DNA of 64,000 nt from JBBRZM01 sp963813635 (GTDB lineage Bacteria; Actinomycetota; Acidimicrobiia; IMCC26256; JBBRZM01), in the NCBI GenBank assembly GCA_963813635.1, contig CAWEZO010000011.1, forward strand, positions 310,001 to 374,000, in the 5' to 3' direction. Below the pieces are notes generated by a model. That model saw only the letters and a list, made by a program, of their open reading frames with translations. It made no database searches and was not told the DNA's origin. The position numbers and the translations under genes were made by a program. Each line of letters opens with the position of its first letter. Position 1 is the first letter of the stretch. Of this stretch, positions 23,001 through 33,683 are shown piece after piece.

Positions 23001-25553
23001 ACCTCGCCGACCTGCGTGTGGCGGCCGAAGCGGTGACGGCGCGGATGGTCGGGATCCCTGCCGAGGCGCAGGTCATGGTCGACTTCTACGCGCGCGGCGA
23101 GGTCGACGACGCGGACGCTCTCGCAGCGCGGCTCGCGGTCACACTCGGCAGCGTGGAACATCCGCATGAGGTGCAGCGGTTCGTAGTGGCAGTCAGCTGC
23201 GGCGAAGGGACCGGCATCGACGCGGTCACGCACTTTACGTACCGGCGCGTCGGCGACGCGCTCGCCGAAGACGAGGCGCTGCGTGGGCTCCACCCGATGA
23301 TGGCAGAACGGCTGGAGCTGTGGCGCTTCGCCGACTTCCGCATCGAGCGACTTCCGTCGGCGCGCGACGTGTATCTGTTTCGCGGCGTCGCCCGTGACAA
23401 CGAGCGCGACGAGCGCCTCTTCGCGAGCGCCGAGGTGCGCGACCTCACGCCGGTGCGCGACTCGGCCGGCCGCGCCGTCGCTCTGCCCGAGCTCGAGCGA
23501 ATGTTCGCGGAGGCACTCGAAGGGATCCGGCGCGTCCAGGCGCACCGGCCCGCGGCGCGGCGCCTGCACTGGAACCGAGTGCTGCTCTACGTCTGGCCGG
23601 CCGTCGAGTTGGGCCGCGAGGAGATCGAGGGCATCGCACGCCGGCTCGCCTCCTCGGGTGCTGGGCTCGGGATCGAGGCCCTCTTAGTACGGTGCCGCCT
23701 GCGCGAACGCCCCGATCGTCCGTTGCGCGATTGTGTGGTCCGCTTGAGCACTCCCGGTGGCAGCGCGTTCGTGATGGAGGTCGACGACCCGCCGACCGAG
23801 CCGCTCCGACCACTCGACGAGTACACGCGCAAGCTTGTCGACTGCCGCCGGCGCGGCGTCGTCTACCCGTACGAGCTGCTCCGCGTGCTCGCGCCGACGC
23901 TACCCCGCGACGAGCTGCCCGCGGGCGATTTCGTCGAGCACGACCTCGACGCCACCGGGAAGCTCGTGCCCGTCGACCGGCCCGCGGGCCGCAACGAGGC
24001 CGGCGTCGTCGTCGGTGTCACCCGGAGCTTCACGGAGCGCTACCCCGAGGGCATCACCCGCGTGATCCTCCTCGGCGACCCCACCCGCGCGCTCGGCTCG
24101 ATCGCCGAACCGGAGTGCCTTCGCATCATCGCCGCGCTCGACCTCGCCGCCGCGCGTGGCGTCCCGGTGGAATGGTTCGCGCTGTCGGCGGGAGCGAAGA
24201 TCGCGCTCGACAGCGGCAGCGAGAACATGGACTGGATCGCCGCGGTGCTCCGCCGGCTGATTGAGTTCACCCAGGCCGGTGGCGAGGTCAACGTGGTCGT
24301 GGCGGGCATCAACGTCGGCGCGCAGCCGTACTGGAACGCCGAGGCGACGATGCTGATGCACACGCAAGGCATCCTCGTGATGACCCCGCAGGCGGCGATG
24401 GTCCTCACCGGCAAGCAGGCGCTCGACTTCTCGGGTGGCGTGTCGGCCGACGACAACGACGGCATCGGTGGCTACGAGCGCATCATGGGTCCCAACGGCC
24501 AGGCGCAGTATTGGGCTGCCGATCTCCCCGGTGCGTGCCGCGTGCTCCTCCGTCACTACGAGCACGCGTACGTCGCGCCGGGAGAGCGTTTCCCCCGGCG
24601 GGCCGCGACCAGCGACCCCGCCGACCGGGATCCGGGCATCGACCCGCACGCCCTGGACGGCTCCGACTTCCGGCGCGTCGGAGACGTGTTCAGCGACGCG
24701 ACGAACCCCGAACGCAAGCAGCCATTCGACGTGCGCACGGTGATGCGGGCCACGATCGACCGCGACCAGCCGCCGCTCGAACGGTGGGTCGCGATGCGCG
24801 ACGCCGAGACGGCGGTGGTCTGGGACGCGCACCTCGGTGGCAACCCGGTGACGCTGATCGGGATCGAGTCGCACACGCTGCCGCGCTACGGGCCCGTGCC
24901 GGCCGACGGGCCCGACCGCTGGACGTCGGGCACGCTGTTCCCGCAGTCGTCGAAGAAGATCGCGCGCGCGGTGAACGCAGCCAGCGGATCCCGTCCGCTC
25001 GTGGTGCTCGCGAACCTCTCGGGGTTCGACGGGTCGCCCGAGTCGATGCGCTCGCTCCAGCTCGAGTACGGCGCGGAGATCGGACGTGCGGTCGTGAACT
25101 TCGACGGTCCGATCGTGTTCTGTGTGATCTCCCGTTTCCACGGTGGCGCGTTCGTCGTGTTCTCGCGGCGTCTCAACGACCAGCTCGAGACGGTCGCGCT
25201 CGAGGGGTCGCGCGCGTCGGTGATCGGCGGCGCGCCGGCGGCGGCGGTCGTGTTCGCGCACGAGGTCGACGTGCGCACGCGCGACGATCCCCGCGTGCTG
25301 CGACCTTGTGCGGCGGCTCGACGAGGCCGAGCCGGCCGACCGGGCGACTCTCCGCGCCGAGCTGACCGACGCTCGCGCCGCGGTGCACTCGGAGAAGCTG
25401 GGTGAGCTCGCGGCGGAGTTCGACCGGATCCACAGCGTGGAACGGGCCCTCGAGGTCGGGTCGGTGAACCGGATCATCCCGGCCCGGGACCTCCGCCGCT
25501 ACCTGGTGGAAGCGGTCGAGCGCGGGATCCATCGCGCGACGGAGCTCGAATGA
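20009..25553 (+). CDS. single-chain multidomain biotin-dependent acyl-CoA carboxylase (one frameshift)
   Basis: All parts of an acetyl-CoA carboxylase-type enzyme on one chain, about 1,847 residues. The biotin carboxylase half (residues 1-450) has an ATP-grasp glycine loop KARAGGGGRGIR and MEVNARLQVEHPVTE. The biotin carrier has ESMKMEV with the biotinyl lysine near residue 627. A long central region of about 650 residues follows, resembling the spacer of eukaryotic ACC, then the carboxyltransferase with LSAGAKIALDSGSEN, INVGAQPYWNAEATM and a C-terminal GSVNRIIPARDLRRYL. One extra base near 25295-25307 shifts the last 80 codons. GTG start 3 nt after the synthase stop; the stop overlaps the PPTase start. 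Probable role: making the carboxylated extender (malonyl-CoA or a longer homologue). The acyl substrate is unknown. Confidence 0.88.
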
Positions 25554-26228
25554 CGCGGTCCCGTTGGCTGGAGGGCCGCGCGGACGACGTGCCGTGCGGC
25601 GACGAGTGGCTCGCGCCCGCAAGAGAAGGCGGTGCAGGCGGGTCTGACCGTCGCGAAGCGACGGGCCGATTGGCGTGTCGGCCGGTGGGTCGCGAAGCGC
25701 GCCGTCGCCGCCGCGGTCGACCTGTGCCTCGCGCAGCCGCAGGACGCGTCGCGCATCGCGGTGCTCGCGGCCGCCGACGGCGCACCCGAGGCGAGCATCG
25801 ACGGGTGTGCCGCACCGCTCGCGCTGTCGATCAGCCATCGGGCCGGGCGCGGGGTCGCCGCGGTCTGCGACGAAGGGGTCGCGCTCGGGTTGGACCTCGA
25901 GCTCGTCGAAGCACGCAGCCCGGCCTTCGTGCGCGAGTGGCTGGCGTCGCCGGAGCAGACGCTCGTCGACTCGCACCCGGAGCCTGCGCTTGTCGCCAAC
26001 CTCGTGTGGGCGGCCAAAGAGGCGGCGGCCAAGGCCTGCCGTGAAGGGCTGCGGCTCCCGGTCCGACGCCTGGCAGTCGAGCCGATGCTCGATCCGGCCT
26101 GTTCGGGGTGGCAGCCCGTCGCGGTGCGGTTCGAGACCCGCGTCCTGCACGGTTGGTGGCGCGGCGACGACGGGTTCGTGCTCGTTGTCGTCACAGAGCC
26201 CGCAAGCAAGCCGCCGGCGCGACTCTGA
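25550..26228 (+). CDS. Sfp-type 4'-phosphopantetheinyl transferase (one frameshift)
   Basis: Transfers phosphopantetheine from CoA to carrier proteins. Family motifs are SISHRAGRGVAAV, GLDLELVEARSPAF (magnesium-binding acidic residues) and WAAKEAAAKA. An extra base near 25616-25622 separates the first 23 codons from the rest; restored length is about 225 residues, normal for the Sfp/PfaE class. The ATG at 25550 overlaps the carboxylase stop. As the last gene of the operon it is the obvious activator of the three upstream carrier domains, which is notable because those domains present threonine rather than serine. Confidence 0.85.
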
Positions 26229-26307
26229 AACGCGTGCCGGTTGGGTCGTGTGCACACGGCGGCGCGGGCTGGTCCCGACCGTCGTCGAAGACCACCTCGG
26301 CGAGAGG

Positions 26308-27326
26308 TCAGCTCGGACCGGCGAAGGACCGCAGCTCCTGCATGTAGTTGGCGCGCTCGTAGGCGGTGGGGTCGGGCACGTTGCGCTGGCTCATGCTGCC
26401 GCGAGCTGGGCGACTGATTCGTACTCGTGCTCGGCCATCCACTCCCGCAGCCCCGCCTCGAGCATGCGGAGGTGCTCGGGACCGTGCGTGAGGAGCGCGG
26501 AGGTCGACATCACGACATCCGCGCCGACGAGCAGCAGCTTGGCGACGTCGTCGGCTGTGTGCACGCCGGTCGACGCCGCAAACGAGGCGTCGACCCGACC
26601 GTAGAGGATCGCGATCCAGTGGAGTGGAAGGCGCGAGCTCGACTGATGTGCTCAACAGGCGAGGTGCGGGCGCACGTTCGAGCGTCTCGAGATCGACGTC
26701 GGGCTGGTAGAAGCGGTTGAAGCAGCACCACCCCGTCTGCTCCGCGCGGCCGCGACGTGCGCCGCCGAGGTGCGCGGACGCGTCGTGAAGCACGGTGCAG
26801 ATCTTCACCGCGAGCGGCACGTCGACTTCGGCTCGCGACCGCCGCGACGAAGCTCGGCCATGTGCGCCTCGACGTCGGCCGCGGTGTGCGTCGACGTTCG
26901 GCGAGACCGTAGACAGGTTGAGCTCGATCGCGTCGGCTCCGGCGTCGGCGAGCTCCCACGCGTAGCGGATCCATCCGCCCCGCGTCGTGCCGTTGAGGCT
27001 CGCGATCACCGGGACGTCGAGCTTCGACTTCGCATCCTCGACGAGCTGCGATGTGCGGCGGGCGACCGTGTCGGCGTCGTCCGATCTCGGGGAGGTACGT
27101 GAGCGCCTCGGCGAACGCTCTCCGTTCCCGGCGTGAAGAGCCGGTGACGCGTCCAGTGCGGCGGTGCACGACGTCCTCCTCGAACAGCGACGGCAGCACC
27201 ACCGCCGCCGCGCCCGCCGCCTCGAGCCGCGCGAGCGTGTCGAGCCGTCCGGTCAGCGGACTGGCCGACGCGACGAGCGGGCTGCGCGAGGTCGAGGCCG
27301 AGGTAGGTGGTCGTGAGATCGGTCAT
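26308..27326 (-). pseudogene. dihydroorotate-dehydrogenase-like flavoprotein, multiply frameshifted
   Basis: Fragments in all three minus frames line up as one protein: MTDLTTTYLGLDL at the start, then VVLPSLFEEDV, TYLPEI, IASLNGTTRGGWIRYA, ADAIELNLSTVSPNVD, VPLAVKICT, GWCCFNRFYQPDVD, LLSTSVELAP and the C-terminal SMSQRNVPDPTAYERANY typical of the DHOD-like proteins that accompany pyruvate:ferredoxin oxidoreductases. At least six indels are needed to keep one frame across about 1 kb. The start ATG overlaps the stop of the oxidoreductase (ATGA). Family members bind FMN but are not true pyrimidine-pathway enzymes as far as is known. Whether the breaks are real or sequencing errors is unresolved. 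Confidence 0.75.
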
Positions 27327-30300
27327 CGAGCGCAATCCTCGGTACCGGCGGTTCGCCGTGCCCGGACCCGTCGTGGGCGGCTGCGCTCGATCCCGGCGAG
27401 CTGCTCGTAGTAGCCGCCACCGTTCGTCGACGTCGGCCTGCGCGAGCCACGAGGAGCTCGGCGGCGTCCTCAGGGTTCGCGCGGGCGAGCATCGCGAAGC
27501 GTCCCTCGGCCGTCGAGGAAGTCGGCCAGCGGGATCGACGGCGCCTTGCTGTCGAGCTGGAACGGGTGCGTGTGCTCGTCGTGGCCCGGGTGGAAGCGGT
27601 ACAGCGGCCAGTAGCCCGACTGCGCACGGCGTCGTGCTGGTGCGTCATCGATGTCGCTCATGTCGATCCCGTGCGCGATGCACGTGCGAGTACGCGATGA
27701 TCAGCGACGGTCCCGGCCACGCCTCGGCCTCGACGAACGCCTTGACCGTCTGGATGTCGTTCGCACCGATCGCGACCTGCGCGATGTACACGTCGCCGTA
27801 CGTCGCGGCATCGAATCCCGAGGTCCTTCTTCGGGGTGCGCTTCCGCCGGACGGCGAATTTCGCCACCGCGCCACGCGGCGTGGACTTCGACGCCTGCCC
27901 TCCCGTGTTCGAGTACACCTCGGTGTCGAGCACGAGGACGTTCACGTCGCGCCCGGACCCCAGCACGTGGTCGAGACCTCCGGCGCCGATGTCGTACGCC
28001 CAGCCGTCGCCCCCGACGATCCACACGTTCTTGCGCACGAGCGTCCCCGTGAGCGTGCGAGCAGACTGCGCGCCGCTGCGCGCCGATCGACCTCGGCGTC
28101 GGCGTCGTCGACGAGCCGGTCGCGGAGGCCCTCGACGATCCGAGACCGTTGCGCCGCGATCGTCGCATCGTCGACGGGCACCGCCGGGTCGACCGCGAGC
28201 ATTGCCGCGCGAGCTCGTCGCCGAGCGAGCGGGGCGAGCTCGGTGACCATCCGTCCGGGCGGTGTGCGCTCTGACGGTCGAGCGCGATGCGCATCCCGAG
28301 CCCGAACTCGGCGTTGTCCTCGAACAGCGAGTTCGACCACGCGGGGCCGCGCCCGGCCGCGTCGGTGCCCCACGGGGTCGTCGGCAGGTTGCCGCCGTAG
28401 ATCGACGAGCAACCGGTCGCGTTCGCCACGAGCAGCACGGTCGCCGAAGAGCTGGGTGAGGAGCTTGAGGTACGGGGTCTCGCCGCATCCCGCGCACGCG
28501 CCCGAGAACTCGAACAACGGCTCGCGCACCTGCGGAGCCCTTCACCGACGCCGGGTCGAGCAGCGCCGTCGGAGCGAGCGCCCTCGAGCCGAGGAACGCG
28601 TCGAAGCCGTGCCCGCTCGCGCTCGAGGTGCTCGGCGATCGGCTCCATGTCGATGGCCTTGTGCTTCATCTCCGACTTCGACTTCGCCGGGCACACGTCG
28701 ACGCACACGCCGCAGCCGGTGCAGTCGTCGGGCGCGACCTGGATCGTCAGCAGCAGGCCGGGATGGTCGTGCGATCGGAACCGCTTGCTCGGAACTCGGC
28801 CGGTGCGTTGTCGCCGTCGACGTCGCCGGGTCGTGGATCTTCATGCGGATCGCCGCGTGCGGGCACACGAGCGCGCAGCGGGCGCAGTCGATGCAGATCT
28901 CGGGATCCCAGATCGGGATCTCGGCTGCGAGCGCGCGCTTCTCGTACGCGGGCAGTGCCGGTCGGGAACGTGCCGTCGACCGGGAGCGCACTCACCGGGA
29001 GCAGGTCACCTTCGCCGGCGAGCATCGCGCGGTGACCCGTTGGACGAAGTCGGACGCGTCGGGGCGGCGACCGGGGACCGCGTGACGCCGGGTGGCGGTG
29101 ACCGGCGAGGTCGGGACGACGAGCTGCAGCGCAGCCGAGCGCCGCGTCGATCGCGGCGAGGTTGGCGTCGACGACCGGCACCGCCTCGCTTGCCGTACAC
29201 GTCGACGGACCGAGGCCCGGATGGCGGTCGGGCGCGTCGTCGAGCGGCATCACGGCTCGTGAGCGCGGAAGCAGCAGACCTGCATGACCACGTTGATCTG
29301 ACCGGCGAGGCCGACGTCGCGGGCGACGCGGTTCGCGTCGATCACGTGGACGGTCGAGACCCTTCTCGAGGATCGACTCCTGCACCTCTCGCGGCAGATG
29401 GTCCCAGGTGGCGTCGGCCGGGTACGGGCTGTTCAGCAGGAAGCGTCGCGCCGGGTGCGGCGACGTCGAGCACGTCGACACGATCGAGGAGACCGAACTG
29501 GTGACACGCCACGAAGTCGGCATCGCGAGATGAGATAGGTGGAGTGGATCGGCGCGTCGGCGAAGCGGAGGTGCGACACCGTCATCGACCCCGACTTCTT
29601 CGAGTCGTAGACGAAGTAGCCCTGCACGTGCCGGTCGGTGTGCTCGCCGACGATCTTGACCGTCTGCTTGTTGGCGCCGACCGTGCCGTCGCTGCCGAGT
29701 CCGTAGAACACGGCTCGCAGCGCGGGCCGGTCGGTCGTGAACGAGGGGTCGACCGGCAGGCTCGTGTGGGTCACGTCGTCGACGATCCCGACGGTGAAGT
29801 CGTCGCGTGGCTCGCTCGACTGCCAGCGAGTCGAGCACCGCCCGCACCATCGCCGGCGTGAACTCCTTCGACGACAGGCCGTACCGACCACCGACGACAC
29901 GCGGCAGCGGACGCACGCCCGGCTCGCGGCGTCGGCGAGTGCAGCGAGGACGTCGAGATGCAGCGGCTCGCCCGGGCGCGCCCGGCTCCTTGGTCCGGTC
30001 GAGCACCGCGACGGCGAGCGGACGTCGGCGGCAGGGCAGCGACGAGCGCGTCGACGGGGAACGGCCGGTAGAGCCGAACCTGGAGCAGGCCCGACGCTTC
30101 TCGCCGCTCGGCGACGCAGCGCGTCGACGGCCTCCACCGCGGCACCGACGCCCGAGCCCATGAGCACCACGACACGTTCGGCGTCGGGCGCGCCCGTGTA
30201 CTCGACGAGCCCGTAGCGACGGCCCGATCGCGTGCCGCGAGCCGGGCGAACGCGCCCTCGACGATGGCGGGCGACGGCGTCGTACGAACGGGTTGGCCGC

Positions 30301-31018
30301 CTCGCGAGCCTGGAAGAACACGTCGGGGTTCTGGGCCGACTGCCGCGCAGCACCGGACGGTCCGGGTCGAGGCCCGTCGCCGGTGGGCGGCCACCCAGTC
30401 GTCGTCGAGGAGGGCAGTCGACGTCGGCATCGCCGGCGGGTGCGACCTTGGCGATCTCGTGCGACGTGCGGAACCCGTCGAAGAAGTGGAGCAACGGCAC
30501 GCGCGACTCGAGGGCGCCGTGTGCGCAACGACCGCGAGGTCGGCGGCCTCCTGGACCGAGCCCGACGCGAGCATCGCCCAGCCCGTGGTGCGCGCGGCCA
30601 TGACGTCGCTGTGGTCGCCGAAGATCGAGAGCGCGTGCGTCGCGATCGATCGCGCCGCGACGTGGATGACCGCCGGCGAGAGCTCGCCCGCGATCTTGAA
30701 CATGTTCGGGAGCATGAGCAGCAGACCCTGCGACGCGGTGAACGTGGTGCCGAGCGCGCCACTTGGTGATCGCGCCGTGGAGCGTGCCGGCCGCGCCCGC
30801 CTCCGACTGCATCTCGATGACCTCGGGGACGGTGCCCCAGAGGTTCGGCCGGCCGGCCGCGCCCACGCGTCGGCCAGTGCTCGCCCATCGGCGACGCCGG
30901 CGTGATCGGGTAGATCGCGATCACCTCGGAGCAGGAGGTACGCGACCCGCGCCGCGGCCTCGTTGCCGTCGACGACCTCCACGGCGGAGGCGATGTCGGT
31001 CGCGTCTTGCACGGTCAC
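27323..31018 (-). pseudogene. nifJ: pyruvate:ferredoxin (flavodoxin) oxidoreductase, multiply frameshifted
   Basis: Single-chain PFOR (usual length about 1,180 residues), which decarboxylates pyruvate to acetyl-CoA and reduces ferredoxin, or runs in reverse. Pieces in order: VVDGNEAAARVAY, IAIYPITPASPMGE, NLWGTVPEVIEMQSEAGAAG, LPVDPSFTTDRPALRAVFYGLGSDGTVGANKQTVK (split across lines of similarity), LLNSPYPADATWDHLP, two ferredoxin-type CxxCxxC clusters (CIDCARCALVCP; CVDVCPAKSKSEMKHK), ACAGCGETPYLKLLTQLFGDR, CSSIYGGNLPTTPWG and, near the end, GYWPLYRFHPG. Roughly one indel per 150 nt breaks the frame. The GTG start overlaps the ppdK stop and the stop overlaps the DHOD-like start, so the operon structure is intact even though the frames are not. 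Confidence 0.85.
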
Positions 31019-33660
31019 CCCGTCTCGGTTTCGACGTACCCGCTCAACAGTGCCTGCGCGGCCGCGAGCCGTGCGATGGGCACGCGAAACGGGGAGCACG
31101 ACACGTAGTCGAGCCCGATGTCGGCGAAGAGCGCGATCGATTCCGCGTCGCCGCCGTGCTCGCCGCACACGCCGAGCTGCAGGTCGGGCTTCACGCTGCG
31201 GCCGCGCTCGGCGCCCATGCGCACGAGCTCACCGACGCCACGGTGGTCGATGGTCTCGAACGGGTTGCGCGGGAGCAGGCCCTCTTCGAGGTAGCGCGCC
31301 ATCAGCCGCCCCTCGATGTCGTCGCGGCTGAAACCGAACGCCATTTGCGTGAGGTCGTTGGTGCCGAAGGAGAAGAAGTCCGCGACTTCGGCGATGTCGT
31401 CGCCGCGCACGGCCGCGCGCGGCGTCTCGATCATCGTGCCGATCTTCACGTCGACGGCGCGGCCGGTGCGCGCCTCGACCTCGGCGATCTCCTCCTCGAC
31501 CCACCGTCGCACGAGCGCGAGCTCGGCCCTCGTGACGATGAGCGGGATCATGATCTCGACCCGGGGCCGGCCGCCCAGCTCGATGCGCCGGGTCGCAGCC
31601 TCGACGAGCCCGCGCACCTGCATCTTGTACAAACCGGCCTTGAGGATCCCGAGGCGGACCCCGCGGGTGCCGAGCATCGGGTTCTGCTCGTGCCAGGAGC
31701 GGGCCGCGGTGAACAGGTCGCGCGACAGCTCGTCGAGCTCGCCTCTCGCCTCGCGCGCGATGAGGTCTTCGAGGTCGGGGAGGAACTCGTGCAGGGGCGG
31801 GTCGAGGAGGCGCACTGTGACGGGCAGGCCGTCCATCGCGGCGAGGATCTCCTCGAAGTCGCCCCGCTGCAGCTCGAGGAGCTCGGCGAGGGCTTCCGTC
31901 TCCTTCTCGGGTGTGTCGGCGAGGATCATCCGCTGCACGACCGGGAGCCGCTCGCCGAGGAACATGTGCTCGGTGCGGGCCAGCCCGATGCCCTCGGCAC
32001 CGTAGGCGCGGGCGCGCGCGGCGTCGGGCCCGTTGTCGGCGTTGGCGCGCACCCCCATGCGGCCCCGCCGGATGTCGTCGGCCCAGCCGAGCACGATCGC
32101 GAACTCGGCGGGTGGTTCGGCCGTGACGAGCGGGACCTGGCCGAGCATCACCTCGCCCGCCGTGCCGTCGACCGAGATCCACTCGCCCTCCCGGATCATG
32201 TTGCCGCCGGCGACGAGGTGGTGGCGCTCGATGACGAGGTCCTCGACCCCGACGACGGCCGGGATGCCCCAGCCCCGGGCGACGACGGCTGCATGGCTGA
32301 CGAGCCCACCGCGGGCCGTCAACACCGCTCGGGCGACTTGCATGCCGTGGACGTCGTTGGGCGACGTCTCGATGCGCACGAGGATCGCCGGCTCGCCGCG
32401 CTCCACCGCGGCGACGGTGTCGTCCGCGTCGAAGTACACGCGCCCGACCCCTGCGCCGGGCGACGCCGCCAGCCCCTTCGCGACGACGGTGCGGCGCGCG
32501 GTGTCGTCGAGCTGCGGGTGCAGCAGCTGGTCGAGGTGCTCGGGTGTCACGCGCATCACCGCTTCGGCAGGCGTGAGGCGGATGGCCGGATCGTTGGTCA
32601 TCTCCACCGCCATTCGCAGCGCGGCGCGCCCGGTGCGCTGACCGACGCGTGTCTGGAGCATCCAGAGCTTGCCCTGCTCGATCGTGAACTCGGTGTCGAG
32701 CATGTCGCGGTAGTGGCGCTCGAGCCGGGCGAAGATGTCGTGCAGCTCCGCATGCACCTCGGGGAACCGGTCGGCAAGCGCCGCGAGCGGAAGAGTCGCG
32801 CGGATACCGGCCACGACGTCTTCGCCCTGTGCGTTCACGAGGAAGTCGCCGTACGAGCCCTGCGCACCCGTCGCGGGGTCGCGGGTGAAGCCCACCCCGG
32901 TCGCGGAGCTGTCATCGCGGTTGCCGAACACCATGGTCTGCACGGTCACCGCGGTGCCGAGGTCGCTTGGGATGTGCTCCCGGTTGCGGTACGCGATAGC
33001 CCGCGCGCCGTTCCACGACGCGAACACCGCCTCGATCGCGGCGCGAAGCTGGCGGCGCGGGTCCTGGGGGAACGGCTCACCAGTGGCTTCGGCGACGATC
33101 TGCTTCGAGCGCAGCACGACGTAGCGCAGCAGCTCCGCCGGCACCTCGGCGTCGTTCGTCGTGCCGGCCAGGCCCTTGGCGTCGTCGAGCAGACGCCCGA
33201 AGCGCGCGCCGTCGACGCCGAGGACGATGCTCCCGAACATTGCGATGAAGCGACGGTACGCGTCGTAGGCGAAGCGCTCGTCGCTCGTTTGCTTGGCCAG
33301 GCCCTCGACCGAGGTGTCGTTGAGACCGAGGTTGAGAACGGTGTCCATCATTCCCGGCATCGAGAACTTCGCGCCCGAGCGCACGCTCACGAGCAGCGGG
33401 TCGGCCGGCTCGCCGAGGTACCGTCCCATCGCCGTCTCGATCTGCGCGAGGTGCGCGTCGGCCTCGTCGTCGAGGCCGACGGGCCAGCCCGCGTCGAGGT
33501 AGGCCCGACACGCGTCGGTGGTGATGGTGAAGCCGGGAGGCACCGGCAAGCTGAGCACCGACGTCATCTCTGCGAGGTTCGCGCCCTTGCCGCCGAGCAG
33601 GTGCGCGAGGTTCTTCGGCTGTGTCTCGTGTTGGTGGTCGAACGCGTACACGAACGGCAC
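31015..33660 (-). CDS. ppdK: pyruvate, phosphate dikinase
   Basis: An intact 881-residue PPDK, interconverting pyruvate, ATP and phosphate with PEP, AMP and pyrophosphate. Domains in order: the ATP-grasp half (GGKGANLAEM, SVRSGAKFSMPGMMDTVLNLGLND), the swivelling phosphohistidine domain (GGLVSHAAVVARGWGIPAVVG) and the PEP/pyruvate barrel ending in LGVCGEHGGD. The GTG at 33660 is preceded by GGGAGGAAG and fits the family N terminus; an in-frame ATG at 33687 overlapping the upstream stop is the alternative. It is coupled to the OtsB1-like gene above and to nifJ below. It is the only frameshift-free gene between 26.3 and 37.8 kb. Together with PFOR it links acetyl-CoA, pyruvate and PEP. Confidence 0.95.
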   Translation of the reverse strand: MPFVYAFDHQHETQPKNLAHLLGGKGANLAEMTSVLSLPVPPGFTITTDACRAYLDAGWPVGLDDEADAHLAQIETAMGRYLGEPADPLLVSVRSGAKFSMPGMMDTVLNLGLNDTSVEGLAKQTSDERFAYDAYRRFIAMFGSIVLGVDGARFGRLLDDAKGLAGTTNDAEVPAELLRYVVLRSKQIVAEATGEPFPQDPRRQLRAAIEAVFASWNGARAIAYRNREHIPSDLGTAVTVQTMVFGNRDDSSATGVGFTRDPATGAQGSYGDFLVNAQGEDVVAGIRATLPLAALADRFPEVHAELHDIFARLERHYRDMLDTEFTIEQGKLWMLQTRVGQRTGRAALRMAVEMTNDPAIRLTPAEAVMRVTPEHLDQLLHPQLDDTARRTVVAKGLAASPGAGVGRVYFDADDTVAAVERGEPAILVRIETSPNDVHGMQVARAVLTARGGLVSHAAVVARGWGIPAVVGVEDLVIERHHLVAGGNMIREGEWISVDGTAGEVMLGQVPLVTAEPPAEFAIVLGWADDIRRGRMGVRANADNGPDAARARAYGAEGIGLARTEHMFLGERLPVVQRMILADTPEKETEALAELLELQRGDFEEILAAMDGLPVTVRLLDPPLHEFLPDLEDLIAREARGELDELSRDLFTAARSWHEQNPMLGTRGVRLGILKAGLYKMQVRGLVEAATRRIELGGRPRVEIMIPLIVTRAELALVRRWVEEEIAEVEARTGRAVDVKIGTMIETPRAAVRGDDIAEVADFFSFGTNDLTQMAFGFSRDDIEGRLMARYLEEGLLPRNPFETIDHRGVGELVRMGAERGRSVKPDLQLGVCGEHGGDAESIALFADIGLDYVSCSPFRVPIARLAAAQALLSGYVETETG

Positions 33661-33683
33661 GGCTTCCTCCCTCGGTGTCGTTC

